From: Microscilla marina ATCC 23134 | GTDB lineage: Bacteria > Bacteroidota > Bacteroidia > Cytophagales > Microscillaceae | Direction: 5' to 3' | Assembly: GCF_000169175.1 (NCBI RefSeq) | Contig: NZ_AAWS01000020.1 | Location: 83,106-147,105 of the forward strand | Length of the DNA stretch: 64,000 bases | Shown: piece after piece, positions 9,039 to 18,290 of the stretch | How the letters are laid out: each line of letters opens with the position of its first letter | How positions within the stretch are numbered: the first letter of the stretch is position 1 | The notes under the pieces: generated by a model | What the model was told of the DNA's origin: nothing | What the model saw: the letters and a program-made list of their open reading frames with translations, nothing else | The model's database searches: none | Program-made: the position numbers and the translations under genes

Positions 9039-9321
9039 GTGTGTGTAGGGTTTTCTTATGAAATTCATGAACAACAATATCCGTTTGATAGTCAGTGTTT
9101 TATAGTTGGTTGTTCTATATTTAAGACTTCCTTGTTGCCTCCCTCAGACTTACCCAATGTCTACTGGAGAGGCTAGAAGAAGTCTTACAATGCTTTAAAA
9201 AATGCGATCAAATTTTATAAAAAAACTGTGACCTGCCCAATACTTTGTCCTGCCACTTTCTCAATATTGAGAAAGTGCGGCAACTGGGGTACTTTTTAAA
9301 ATAGTAGATGTAACCCAGGAG

Positions 9322-9630
9322 TTATCCTGACCTTTTCCACCCCGTCCAATATTCACATCCCCATTGGTATTCTTCGAAAATAATTACTCCATTGTCTTGG
9401 GTAGCTTTTACATAGCGTGCACTGCTCTCAAATGCCGCTTTGATGGAATCGCCCTTGGCGAGGTTTTCATAAAAGGCAATAGCAAGCTTAGCCGCCAAAC
9501 TGTCCTTTACATTTTTGTATGCCGTTGTGCTCACAGTTGAGGTTGGCAAAATCTGTAAAAATAACGGGTTTATTGTGGCTGTGTAGCGTTTTCTTGAATT
9601 GTTGAAATACGCCCAAAGTTAGTCAAAATA
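9322..9630 (-). pseudogene. CHAT-domain protein remnant
   Basis: An open segment of 75 residues (9322-9549) includes VKDSLAAKLAIAFYENLAKG and then a helix with IKAAFESSA, the pattern of the last helices of CHAT caspase-like domains. Just upstream, another frame gives FKKTLHSHNKPVIFTDFANL, which suits the preceding CHAT strand, so one frameshift near 9550 would join them. No His/Cys catalytic pair or N-terminal domain remains. I read it as the decayed tail of a CHAT protein; the last 20 residues do not look family-like. Confidence 0.4.
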
Positions 9631-9732
9631 GCATTCGTTTTTATACTTGTTTTTTAAGGGGGTATGAAAAAAACTACCTCATTTAAGCTTAGTTTTTGTA
9701 AATTGTGACCATTTAACAAACAATTATTCCAC

Positions 9733-10239
9733 ATGGAAAAAACAGATTCAACGAATATTGCAGAAGTAGAACGCATCACAGCAATGATAGACAATATCAC
9801 CCCCGATTATGTACATAAAATCTCGGACAAGTTGTATAAATACCAACCTTACTTGATTTCACTTGTGTTGGGCGATCAAGTAGACTTTACACCATTGGAA
9901 GCCGAGGAGATGTTGAAATTTTACTTGATGCTGTGGGAATACTATCAGGATAAAAAAAATATCAAAAAAGTGCCATTATCTGCTGAGAAGTTTAGACAAA
10001 AGCAAAGCAAAAATATTGAGTACTTCAATTACCTAGAGAAGGAAAGTAAAGAAGGAGCCGAGTTTGCCACAAACATCAATATTGCCAACACTCACTCAAA
10101 GTATTTGTTGGGTGCCATACTAAAACGGTTTCAAACGCGCCCAGTGCTGGTAAATATGCCCCATCAAAATAGAGTCGTTTTCTTGATAAGTTGTAAAAGT
10201 TTAGTAGAATGTTTTGATGATATTGTGCTGGCTAAATAA
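9733..10239 (+). CDS. Hypothetical protein, mostly helical
   Basis: A 168-residue protein that I do not recognise. It has no signal peptide, membrane helix or cysteine-rich motif. Composition is rich in Lys, Glu, Tyr and Leu, and most of the length looks helical, with a short hydrophobic C-terminal strand (VVFLISCKSL). It lies alone between a decayed CHAT gene and a repeat-rich region. Natural-looking codon use and a clean start support it being real. Confidence 0.7.
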   Translation: MEKTDSTNIAEVERITAMIDNITPDYVHKISDKLYKYQPYLISLVLGDQVDFTPLEAEEMLKFYLMLWEYYQDKKNIKKVPLSAEKFRQKQSKNIEYFNYLEKESKEGAEFATNINIANTHSKYLLGAILKRFQTRPVLVNMPHQNRVVFLISCKSLVECFDDIVLAK

Positions 10240-10668
10240 ATGTCCATTGCTGGTACAAAGGTCTTTCGCTTAGCCTTGAGGATTGTGTTGTTAATCATCT
10301 TTGTAACGGGCAAAAAGGGATGAAGCTACTAAATGATTAAGGCTCTTATAAAGAATTGGGCTGAAGGGTTATTGTATGCTCATGTTTGCTCTTCACTAGG
10401 GCAACCATTCCGATAAATCGCGAACTTCCATTGCATTACAGCAAGGGATTGCCCCTACATTTATCACTTTAAACTATACGTCTGTATATTAGAAATTTTA
10501 AAAACTTCATACACGCTTAAAATGTATCCGCAGGATGCTTAATAAGAGCCTAATTTTTTATAAGAAAACTCTGACGCAGGGCACGTTTTATCTTCAGCTG
10601 TTCTTTAGGTAAATTGAGGTCGTGTTTAGGGTTGGCAAAAGCAATAAAAATAATTGGGTGTGGTTTGG
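10240..10668. other. Non-coding stretch, no gene recognised
   Basis: No credible reading frame is seen. It contains AGGGCAA (near 10397) facing TTGCCCCT (near 10453) as an inverted pair, and a small ATCC-GCA-GGAT hairpin near 10526, whose core resembles the 4498-4528 hairpin. It probably consists of decayed repeat material. Confidence 0.4.
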
Positions 10669-11029
10669 TCATCGCCTCAGCTCGTGTCTCCACCATAGCC
10701 GTCAGGTTAAGCAAACAAGTGTAGAAAATTCACCCTAAAAATACCGCCACTACCTCAGCGAGTGTCTCCACTCGCCGATTGAGTCTCTAAAAAAAGCGCC
10801 CAAAGACAGTCTGGTCTCTTGTGAAGACACAAGCGACGGCGGAAAAAAGAGGCTAACCTGACGGCTATGGTGTCTCCACGAGCTGACCGAAACCTTGAAA
10901 AGTACTTTTCCCAGGCGCTGCGACGGAGCGATTTAGCTTTGCTGAGCACCGACATTCATCGGCATCTAAGGACTCGTAAACTCGGTTGTAGAGGCACAAA
11001 CTGAGGAGAAAAAATAGTAGGGTAGAGTA
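10669..11029. mobile_element. MITE-like element, family 1, copy B
   Basis: It shares with copy A the ATCGCCTCAGCTCGTGTC start, the inverted pair CACCATAGCCGTCAGGTTA (10690-10708) / TAACCTGACGGCTATGGTG (10854-10872), the block from GCTGAGCACCGACATTCATC to GACTCGTAAA, and the AATAGTAGGGTAGAGTA right end. The left TACTCTACCC end is missing. Hairpin 10756-10777 (CAGCGAGTG, TCTC, CACTCGCCG) keeps its stem with different bases from copy A, which suggests structural constraint. Confidence 0.6.
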
Positions 11030-11218
11030 CCAGTTTATAAAACCCTTTTCAAAAACTAACGATGGTAGTGTTGGGTGAAGCCCCAATATCCTCAAATATG
11101 TGCAGTCACCCGTAGGGAGTTATCGCTCAGCTCAATTTTACCTATACTTGGGTAAGTGTTCAACTCTATATCCTAAAGAATGCATTGAGCTGGTTGCTTT
11201 TTTGAGAACCACCAAACG

Positions 11219-11428
11219 ATGAAGGACGAAGGACGTTTCTTCAATCAAAATTATGTTCTTGAGATACTCATTCGCAGCTACAGTGCCCTCAAAGACTATC
11301 AACACAAAACAGACGCGTTGGAGCAAGCCATAGACATATTTGACAAAATGCTGCAACGCCCTGACTATCGCCAGCACGCCCAGCACACTGTGCTTAAGGC
11401 AGATGAGGCAGCAAGTAAAAAAGCTTGA
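11219..11428 (+). pseudogene. Possible gene fragment, TPR-like helix pair
   Basis: An open frame of 69 residues, containing EILIRSYSALKDYQ and ALEQAIDIFDKML, looks like natural protein of TPR-like helical character. It is boxed between two oppositely oriented family 1 elements. An upstream frame (ELVAFLRTTKR, 11185-11217) ends at a stop overlapping this start, so it may be one piece of a frameshifted gene. No function can be assigned. Confidence 0.25.
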
Positions 11429-11522
11429 TTTTCGGCAGACAGGCACGCATGGCGTGGAGGGCAATGCTGATTCAATATCGATGTAAAATAGGCTTGAGAT
11501 TCCTCAAGCCTATCAAAAACTT

Positions 11523-11732
11523 TATTACCTACTATTTTCGCCCTGATTTGTGTCTTCACAACCGAGTTTACGAGTCCTTAGAGATCGATGTATATCGATG
11601 CCCAAAAAACAATTTACTTTGGGTTTCTATAATCTGTAAAGACACGTAGGCGAGGCGAAGATGGTATTTTTAAAAACCGAAGCTAAAGTTTTACTGTGCT
11701 GAACTCAACAAAGTTAAAAACTGGGTAGAGTA
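11523..11732 (-). mobile_element. MITE-like element, family 1, copy C (inverted)
   Basis: It reads in the opposite orientation to copies A and B: TACTATTTTCGCC (11529-11541), then TTGTGTCTTCACAACCGAG and TTTACGAGTCCTTAGA, ending with CTGGGTAGAGTA at 11721-11732. Its small hairpin is ATCGA-TATACA-TCGAT (on the minus strand) where copy A has ACCGA-CATTCA-TCGGT, a paired change. The left end is eroded. Confidence 0.5.
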
Positions 11733-11884
11733 CTCACTAACTCAAGTTACGCAGTTTTCTGAAGGTCACCTGTTTCTATTGTTGAATGGCTATATTGTTG
11801 CGCAATGCGTAGCCCAACCATTGAGCAATAAAGCCATATAACCATCAAAATAAGTAGGTCTGCGTAACTTCAGTAACTACTCTA
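11726..11884. repeat. Nested inverted-repeat element
   Basis: AAGTTACGCAG (11744-11754) is matched by CTGCGTAACTT (11860-11870), and outside them GTAGAGTA (11726-11733) is matched by TACTCTAC (11876-11883). The interior also pairs (AATGGCTATATTG with CAATAAAGCCAT). It looks like a small palindromic element placed between two family 1 termini. Its right end touches the stop codon of the methyltransferase gene. Confidence 0.5.
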
Positions 11885-12712
11885 CACTTTGCTAAAATGC
11901 AGAATTCCCCAGTTGAGGTGTTTATTTTTGCCTGCTTCAATCCAGTGTTCTAAATTATTTTTCATTTGGTCAATGTATGTTTTATTTGAAGCCTCTATGA
12001 TAGACTCATAAGACCGGTTGAGTTCTGCCAATACCTTGGTATAATGCGTAATGAGTTGTTCGGGCATTTCTATTACCTGCTTTTCTTTCAGGTTATTTTC
12101 TTTGGCAAGTGCCCGATACAGTTTTACTGAACCCAACGCCTCTAGGTAAACCCTGGCTAATACATTATCCAGCACACCTTCCGGGCAGTCATCGCTTTGC
12201 ATGGGGTCAGTAAAAATAAACTCACCACCTGACTTGAGTACCCTTTGTACTTCGGCAAATACCTGAGGTTTATTACCACTATGCAAAATGGCATCTTCTG
12301 ACCATACCACATCAAATGTAGCATCATTGAAAGGCAGCTCCTCAAAATTACCTTCTTGTACAGTAATCAGATGAGACAATTTTTCCTCTTCATTTTTGGA
12401 ACGGTTTCGCTCGTTTTCTACCTGGCTTAAATTTAAACAGGTAACCTTACATCCATATTTTCTTACAAGTTGTCGGGCAGCCCCACCATACCCAGAGCCT
12501 ATGTCCAGAATATGAGTGTTTGGCGTGATGTCCAGCATTTGCCCCATGGTGCCCACTGTGGTTTTACTGGCGGCAAAAATAGAGGTATTGTTGAGGTTGT
12601 AAATACCTACGTGAATATCTTCGCCACCCCATATTTTATAATAAAACTGATCGGCTTCGTGACTGTCATAATATTCTTGAGTGGCTTTTACAAGATTGCT
12701 GCTTTCTGTCAT
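11882..12712 (-). CDS. Dimethylglycine/sarcosine N-methyltransferase (betaine synthesis)
   Basis: The 276-residue SAM methyltransferase opens with YYDSHEADQFYYKIWGGEDI, the hallmark N-terminus of the halotolerant sarcosine/dimethylglycine methyltransferases that complete glycine betaine synthesis. The SAM site is DIGSGYGGAAR near residue 70. In this pathway GSMT makes sarcosine and dimethylglycine from glycine, and this enzyme adds the last methyl groups to give the osmoprotectant betaine. The start lies 9 bp after the stop of a decayed gsmt. With GSMT broken, betaine could be made only from supplied sarcosine or dimethylglycine, so this gene may itself be losing selection, though it is intact. 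Confidence 0.85.
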   Translation of the reverse strand: MTESSNLVKATQEYYDSHEADQFYYKIWGGEDIHVGIYNLNNTSIFAASKTTVGTMGQMLDITPNTHILDIGSGYGGAARQLVRKYGCKVTCLNLSQVENERNRSKNEEEKLSHLITVQEGNFEELPFNDATFDVVWSEDAILHSGNKPQVFAEVQRVLKSGGEFIFTDPMQSDDCPEGVLDNVLARVYLEALGSVKLYRALAKENNLKEKQVIEMPEQLITHYTKVLAELNRSYESIIEASNKTYIDQMKNNLEHWIEAGKNKHLNWGILHFSKV

Positions 12713-12721
12713 GATGTATAA

Positions 12722-13190
12722 TTATTTATTGTCTTCTATATAAGTTTTTTCGGCAATGTGAATCAAAAAATCTGCCTCTTTGTGTTTGTGTTTTTCCGTA
12801 AAATCGCCGTAAGTGATTACCTGTTGAAATCCTACTTTTTTCATTAGGCAGGTAGCATAGGCTTTTCGCAGGGGAACATATTCATATGAAATACCGAGTT
12901 ATCGGAAAATTTGTATCTAAGGAATGGACAAAAAATAACTTTTCAGTTTAGAGGAAGTCTTTCCACCTAATGCTTTGTTACTTTTTTTAGCCGTAGCTAT
13001 GGCTACGCCTGCAAAAAGTGCCGCGCCTTAGAAGAAAACCTCTCCCCCGAAATCGGTAACTTATTTTTTCACCATTCCTAAACCTCGCTAATCTTTCGTC
13101 AACATGCTCAGATGCTGCTTTTACATTGTTGCCAGCATAATAATAAGTATGAGAACTGTCAAAGCCTACTGCCAAGTTTTGATGATTTTC
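12722..13190 (-). pseudogene. Glycine/sarcosine N-methyltransferase, truncated, frameshifted and MITE-interrupted
   Basis: Three pieces match the C-terminal third of GSMT. Piece one (13190 to 13081) includes LAVGFDSSHTYYYAGNN and ends LARF. A 159-bp MITE then interrupts. Piece two resumes at RYKFSDNSVFHMNMFP. Piece three, after loss of one C in the C-run at 12871-12874, is PLRKAYATCLMKKVGFQQ, then ITYGDF and DFLIHIAEK, ending in TAA at 12722-12724. Removing the MITE and one TA restores the frame through LARF-RYKF. The N-terminal SAM-binding part is absent. It was the first gene of a two-gene betaine operon. Confidence 0.85.
12918..13080. mobile_element. MITE family 3, copy 1, with TA target duplication
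   Basis: A 159-bp body (12920-13078) is flanked by TA on each side. The ends read AGGAATGGACAAAAAATAAC and, inverted, GGAATGGTGAAAAAATAAG. It interrupts a gsmt reading frame, and excising it with one TA restores GCGAGGTTTAGATACAAA (ARFRYK). TA duplication suggests mobilisation by an IS630/Tc1-type transposase, which is not in this window. A second copy is at 18291-18454. Confidence 0.85.
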
Positions 13191-13446
13191 TTATAAGGCT
13201 CTAACAAATTTATAAAATACTTTCTATACAAACTAATTAGACATGAAATAACCTCTTTATTTATGTTAGTTAACTATTTGATAAATAGGTAATTATATTT
13301 AAAGTTGATTGTCAGTCATTGTCAGAGAGGGGTTGTGTCTTACTGAACCTACCAAAGCCGCCAGGCATAAAATACCAAAATATCAAGCCTTCCACAGACC
13401 TGAGATTTTGAGTAAAATAACAGCATTTGAGCAAGTAGTTATTTGA

Positions 13447-13920
13447 CTAACCCCAATTGAGCATTGCCCCCAAATTATTCACCGCAGTTTGGTAGTTGGC
13501 AACACTCAGGCTTTGCTCGTTACTTGGGTACAAAAACCTTAAGGGCAACTGATCATTGTTTACATTAGAGGCGGCTGGAGACATAAACGGGATACAATTG
13601 AAGCTTGCTCCGCTTTCTATATACCAGCGGCGTACCTCAGGGTAGAGTTGTAGCCCAGGAAAAACAGCGCCCACCATTTTTGTCGCCAAATGTCGATGGG
13701 TTGTGTATAGGGTACCCCTGAATTGGTATAAAAATCGTTCAAACTTGTCCAGTCAAAAATAGCGTAATTTTACCGAGTGATTGGCCATAGAATCTTCAAT
13801 ATCATTAGGGTAATGGGTAGCCGGAGCGTTGGCTATCCAACCTTTGGTGGCAGCTCTGGAAAGTAAGGTTTGAGGTGTTGCCAGCAGTTGCTGTCCAATA
13901 CGCAACACCTTTTCGTCTTC
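13447..13920 (-). pseudogene. SusD/RagB-family lipoprotein, C-terminal pseudogene
   Basis: Reading leftward, one frame includes DEKVLRIGQQLLATPQTLL and ends at SVKLRYF. A one-base shift gives DWTSLNDFYTNSG and QPIDIWRQKWWALF, and another shift gives VFPGLQLYPEVRRWYIESGA and FLYPSNEQSLSVANYQTAV. The last part is the characteristic SusD C-terminus (YPSNEQ...NYQ). At least two frameshifts and loss of the N-terminal half make it a clear pseudogene. SusD proteins bind nutrients outside the outer membrane with a SusC transporter; no SusC gene is present here. Confidence 0.75.
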
Positions 13921-14102
13921 CTAAGAATCCATTGGCTGCTTTCCCAGGCAAATCAAAGAAAGGAGAGGTGAGGGGCCTTGCAAATAGAAAAATCATAAAC
14001 AAAAATAAGGGAAGCACTCAGAAAAATGTGGGGAGAGTTTTTACCCCGCTGATAGTCAGCGTTGATTTTTTTAACACAGATCAATGAACACTTCCTGCCA
14101 TT

Positions 14103-14924
14103 TTAAAGGCTCCCAAACTTAAAGCTAAGCCCTAGCCCAATGCCCCAAATGCTTACGGTATAATACTCGGCATAAGAGCCGCTAAAACCGAAATAAATTT
14201 TGGTGTTTGGGTTGTCTACCAAGGCATACTTAACCTGCGCGTTGACCTCCCAACGAGGCGAGCCCACTGTAGAGTTACGGGCAATGACATAACGAAACTC
14301 CGTTCCTAACTTCATCCTTGTCGGAAAAGCATCAAAGCCAGCTGTAAGTTCGCTAAAAGTAGGGTTGGGACTGTTTGAGTCTTGTTCGTGGTAGAGTCCC
14401 CAGCCAATCCGAAAATCGTAGGCTGGATCCATGATAGGGTTGATTTGTAGCAGCTGTATTTCGTGGGTAGGAAAGCTGGTGCGGTTGCCTAGCACAGTTT
14501 CGGTAAGGTAAGTATACCTATAGTCAAACGATAAAAAGCCTACCCTAAATCGGGCCCTGGGGCGATAAAGGCTTTCTGTACTGGGAACAAAAGTAGCGTC
14601 TCCTCCAATTTCAAAGCTGATAGGCACATAAGTACCACCAGTTTCAGCGTTTCGCCGAGCAAACGAGTTAGCCAATATTTCGTTGATAAAAGAAGAACAA
14701 ACCGTAGAACCAATACTACTACACATACTACCTAGTGCATCTCCGGCACAACCCGTCCCAGCATCTCCACAACCTCCTCCACTGCTACCCGAGCTGGAAC
14801 GATTGCTTCGGTTACCGCTTTTTTCTGACTTGTCTTTTATTTTCCCAATTTTTTGTGCTTGAGCATCCAGTTGAGTCCCAGCTACTAAAAGCGAAATAAA
14901 TAGAAGTATAGTTTTTTTTATCAT
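14103..14924 (-). CDS. Secreted outer-membrane beta-barrel-like protein
   Basis: A 273-residue protein with a signal peptide (MIKKTILLFISLLVAGTQLDA). A basic, Ser/Gly-rich linker and a cysteine-containing segment (GGGCGDAGTGCAGDALGSMC) follow. From about residue 95 come alternating strands ending in GLSFKFGSL, whose hydrophobic/aromatic finish suits an outer-membrane barrel. The four to five cysteines before the barrel are unusual for such proteins. I do not recognise a family. It stands alone; a regulator is not evident. Confidence 0.75.
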   Translation of the reverse strand: MIKKTILLFISLLVAGTQLDAQAQKIGKIKDKSEKSGNRSNRSSSGSSGGGCGDAGTGCAGDALGSMCSSIGSTVCSSFINEILANSFARRNAETGGTYVPISFEIGGDATFVPSTESLYRPRARFRVGFLSFDYRYTYLTETVLGNRTSFPTHEIQLLQINPIMDPAYDFRIGWGLYHEQDSNSPNPTFSELTAGFDAFPTRMKLGTEFRYVIARNSTVGSPRWEVNAQVKYALVDNPNTKIYFGFSGSYAEYYTVSIWGIGLGLSFKFGSL

Positions 14925-15243
14925 GAGTCGATATATTTATATCCTTATAGATTTGTAACGTATCAAGCAGGAAAATCAATTCAATATTTTGTGATCAATT
15001 TGCTCATCAACACCTTTCCTGAAAAACATTTCTTTACAATCACCAGATAAGGGTACCAAAGTTAAATTAGAGACTCTGTTACCCAAAGAATCCCTTATTT
15101 TTTCTTAAAAAAAACTATAACAATTTCAAAACGAAGTCCTTGATTAAACACAGGCACTCAATAAAAGGCTTGGCACCTTGAGGGTGAGTAATTAGCAAAC
15201 AAACCAGTACCTTAAACATTAAATAAATGTAGAGAGAGTTAAA
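14925..15243. other. Non-coding stretch between convergent/tandem genes
   Basis: AT-rich DNA with no credible frame. It probably holds the promoter of the leftward membrane protein gene, but no clean TAnnTTTG box was found. Confidence 0.4.
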
Positions 15244-15280
15244 TAAAAAAACACTGATCAAATCAATGACCAGTGTTAGA
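15244..15280 (-). terminator. Rho-independent terminator of pruA
   Basis: On the minus strand AACACTGGTCA, a six-base loop and TGATCAGTGTT are followed by a T-run. It lies about 140 bp after the pruA stop. Confidence 0.7.
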
Positions 15281-15415
15281 ATTGTTAATGAGGGTTATTA
15301 TAAGTACCAAGGCAGCATTAAACATACCTAATGAGTAGGTGTAACTACCTTATGATGAGCAAGTTACTCTTACTTGCTGTTACTTGAAATCCTCAATTGC
15401 CGCACATTGGACATA

Positions 15416-17053
15416 CTAAGACTCTTGTAAGAAAGGGTATTTGTAGTCTGTAGGAGGCAATAAGTTTTCTTTTACAGTACGAGGCGACACCCAGCGCAAC
15501 AGGTTAACCATTGCTCCGGCTTTGTCATTGGTACCAGAGGCACGTCCACCCCCAAAAGGTTGTTGCCCTACTACTGCACCTGTGGGCTTGTCGTTAATGT
15601 AGAAGTTACCTGCCGCTTGGTGCAAGCGTTTGGTAGCAAGCTCTGCCGCATAACGGTCTTTAGAGAAGATAGCGCCAGTCAGGGCATAAGGTGAAGTTTC
15701 GTCTACCAACTTGAGCGTTTCTTCAAACTTCTCAGGGTCATACACATGAATAGTCAATACAGGGCCAAAAATTTCTTCGCACATGGTACGGTATTTAGGG
15801 TCATCGGCTCTCAACACAGTAGGCTCAATAAAATAACCCGTAGACTTGTCGTGGTTACCTCCTGCAATCAACTCTACTCCCGCATCTTGTTTGGCTTGGT
15901 CTATATAGCCCGCAATTTTATCAAAAGCTTTTTCATCTATCACAGCGTTGATAAAGTTGGTGAAGTCCTCAGTACCCCCCATTTTTATCTCGGCAAGGTC
16001 AGCTTGCATGTATTTTTTTACATCCTCCCAGATATTGGCAGGAATGTAGGCGCGTGATGCTGCCGAACACTTTTGTCCTTGAAACTCAAAAGCACCTCTT
16101 ACCAAACCAGTAGCTACCTCTTGGGCGTTTGCCGATTTGTGAGCTACCACAAAATCTTTACCTCCTGTTTCGCCCACAATGCGGGGGTAAGCTTTGTATT
16201 TGGCTATATTTTCACCAATTGTTTTCCACAAGTGTTGGAAAACCCCCGTACTTCCGGTAAAGTGTAGTCCGGCAAAATCGGCGTGGTTAAATACCACATC
16301 ACCTGCTTCAGGTCCGTCTACATAAATAAGGTTGATCACTCCGTCAGGCAAACCAGCTTCTCTAAACACTTCCATAATTACATTGGCAGCGTAAATTTGA
16401 GTTTCAGAAGGTTTCCACACTACGGTGTTACCCATCATAGCCGGAGCTGCTGGCAGGTTGCCGGCAATTGCCGTAAAGTTAAACGGAGTAATGGCAAATA
16501 TAAACCCTTCCAGCGGACGTTGCTCAGTACGGTTCCAGGTGTTAGGACTACCTGGCACTATAGGCTGTTGATTGTAAATCTCGCCCATATAATGTACATT
16601 AAACCTAAGGAAGTCTATAAACTCACAAGCAGCATCTATTTCTGCCTGGTAAGCATTCTTTGACTGTCCAAGCATAGTAGCTGCATTGATCTTGGCACGG
16701 TAAGGACCTGCAATCAAATCAGCTGCTTTTAAAAAAATAGCCGCACGATGTTCCCAGGCTAAGTTTTCCCAATTTGCCTTTGCGTCCAAAGCCGCTTGAA
16801 CAGCCTTCTCTGCATGGCTACGGTCTCCATAGTTAAAGTGCCCCAATACGTGTTGGTGATCATGAGGAGGAGATAGCTTCTTTTTGACATCGGTACGAAC
16901 CAACTCGTTGCCAATGTACATAGGTACGTCAACTTCTTGAGAGCGCAATTCTGCAATGGCAGCCTTGATTGCTGCTTTTTCGGGTGAACCGGGAGCATAA
17001 GACAGTACTGGCTCGTTGGTTGGATAGGGTATACTGAAAAATCCTTTTGACAT
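15416..17053 (-). CDS. pruA: L-glutamate gamma-semialdehyde (P5C) dehydrogenase
   Basis: An NAD-dependent aldehyde dehydrogenase that oxidises glutamate semialdehyde to glutamate, the second step of proline breakdown. Motifs seen are AITPFNFTAIAGN and WKPSETQ (cofactor site), VGETGGKDFVV (general-base Glu) and FQGQKCSAASRAY (catalytic Cys). The start at 17053 (MSKGFFSIPYP) gives 545 residues, the usual size for group 4 PruA; an in-frame ATG at 17086 would add 11 unlikely residues. It stands alone with a terminator downstream. No proline dehydrogenase gene is visible. Confidence 0.95.
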   Translation of the reverse strand: MSKGFFSIPYPTNEPVLSYAPGSPEKAAIKAAIAELRSQEVDVPMYIGNELVRTDVKKKLSPPHDHQHVLGHFNYGDRSHAEKAVQAALDAKANWENLAWEHRAAIFLKAADLIAGPYRAKINAATMLGQSKNAYQAEIDAACEFIDFLRFNVHYMGEIYNQQPIVPGSPNTWNRTEQRPLEGFIFAITPFNFTAIAGNLPAAPAMMGNTVVWKPSETQIYAANVIMEVFREAGLPDGVINLIYVDGPEAGDVVFNHADFAGLHFTGSTGVFQHLWKTIGENIAKYKAYPRIVGETGGKDFVVAHKSANAQEVATGLVRGAFEFQGQKCSAASRAYIPANIWEDVKKYMQADLAEIKMGGTEDFTNFINAVIDEKAFDKIAGYIDQAKQDAGVELIAGGNHDKSTGYFIEPTVLRADDPKYRTMCEEIFGPVLTIHVYDPEKFEETLKLVDETSPYALTGAIFSKDRYAAELATKRLHQAAGNFYINDKPTGAVVGQQPFGGGRASGTNDKAGAMVNLLRWVSPRTVKENLLPPTDYKYPFLQES

Positions 17054-17607
17054 ACTATTATTTAAATAAATGTTAAAATAATACAAATAAAGACCTTCTG
17101 AAGTAAAGCCATTGATTTTAAAATTGAAGAAAATGCAACTTATTTTATCTGTATCAAGTTAGTATTGTAAAATATTATTTGGTTTAACAGGGATCAAGCT
17201 TACATATACACCTCTCAAGCCCAATAAAATTATAGAACCAAACCTGTACGGCGAATTCAATAGGTCAGATTTTGAGATACGAAAATGATCTTATAAATTG
17301 TAAGGCGCAACCTTTATGAGAAAAAAAACAGATTTTTGGATAAAATTGTATCGTACATAAAAGCAAGCCAAATTCTGTGCAACTAAAACATCATAAAGAC
17401 GGTAAGAGTATTATAATGAAGCTTAGTTTCTTCGTAGGTTCACAATGCCAAAATAAACGACTGACTTTTTTAAAAAACAGCTAATTATTTAGGTGTTGTC
17501 ACCAAACAATCAAAAATTTTTAAACTACCCCCTTGTTTTGTTTGTCAAGAAGGCATACAAAACACCCAACTTATTAGATAAACTGGTAAAATCTTAAAAT
17601 ATATAAT
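17054..17607. other. Divergent intergenic region
   Basis: About 550 bp of AT-rich DNA between pruA (leftward) and the VWA gene (rightward). It should hold both promoters. A TTTATTTG near-match to the -7 box lies about 30 bases before the pruA start on the minus strand. No gene is seen. Confidence 0.35.
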
Positions 17608-18282
17608 ATGGCAGCTAACGATTTTTTAGCCGAAACTCCGGAAAATTTTGAGCAGAAATGTTTGTGTATACTTGTATTGGATGTATCTGGATCAATGATA
17701 GGTAATCCCATCCAACAACTAAACGAAGGGCTGCAACGATTTAAACAACAAGTGATGAACGATGAAATAGCCTCTCAACGACTTGAAATATGCATTATCA
17801 CATTTTCAGGGCGGGTGGCTTGTATTCAAGAACCTTCATTGATTCATAACTTTGAAATGCCCACACTCAAAGCTGGAGGTTCTACTGCACTGGTAGATGG
17901 TTTGCGCCGTGCAATACTAAAAGTAACCACGCGAAAAAACTGGTACAAGCAAACGGGACAACCTTATTACCGTCCGTTTGTAATTATGATTACAGATGGC
18001 GAGCCTGATGCCGATCAGGATGTAAAAGGTGTATCACAAGATATTGACATAAGAGTTGACAATAAAGAATTTTTATTTTTCCCAATTGGAGTACAAGATG
18101 CCAACATGGACGTATTGAGACAGTTGTCGCACCGCAGTACTCCCCCAATGATGTTACGAGGCCTAAACTTTAATGAGTTTTTCCAGTGGTTGAGCAACAG
18201 TGTGAGTGTGATCACTAAATCGAAAGAAGGAGACAAGGTAAACCTTCCGGATACATCAGGTTGGGGACAAATTGCTATCTAA
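17608..18282 (+). CDS. VWA-domain protein, TerY/YegL-like
   Basis: The 224-residue protein is essentially one von Willebrand A domain. The metal-ion adhesion site is complete: DVSGSM near residue 26, GGSTAL (about 91), and ITDGEPDAD (about 131). TerY/YegL proteins of this type form a triad with a PP2C phosphatase and a TerK/YegI kinase, and all three are present in order here. In the TerY-P system the VWA protein is thought to scaffold or regulate kinase and phosphatase. It has no signal peptide, so it is cytoplasmic. A family 3 MITE follows its stop. Confidence 0.85.
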   Translation: MAANDFLAETPENFEQKCLCILVLDVSGSMIGNPIQQLNEGLQRFKQQVMNDEIASQRLEICIITFSGRVACIQEPSLIHNFEMPTLKAGGSTALVDGLRRAILKVTTRKNWYKQTGQPYYRPFVIMITDGEPDADQDVKGVSQDIDIRVDNKEFLFFPIGVQDANMDVLRQLSHRSTPPMMLRGLNFNEFFQWLSNSVSVITKSKEGDKVNLPDTSGWGQIAI

Positions 18283-18290
18283 ATTATTCA

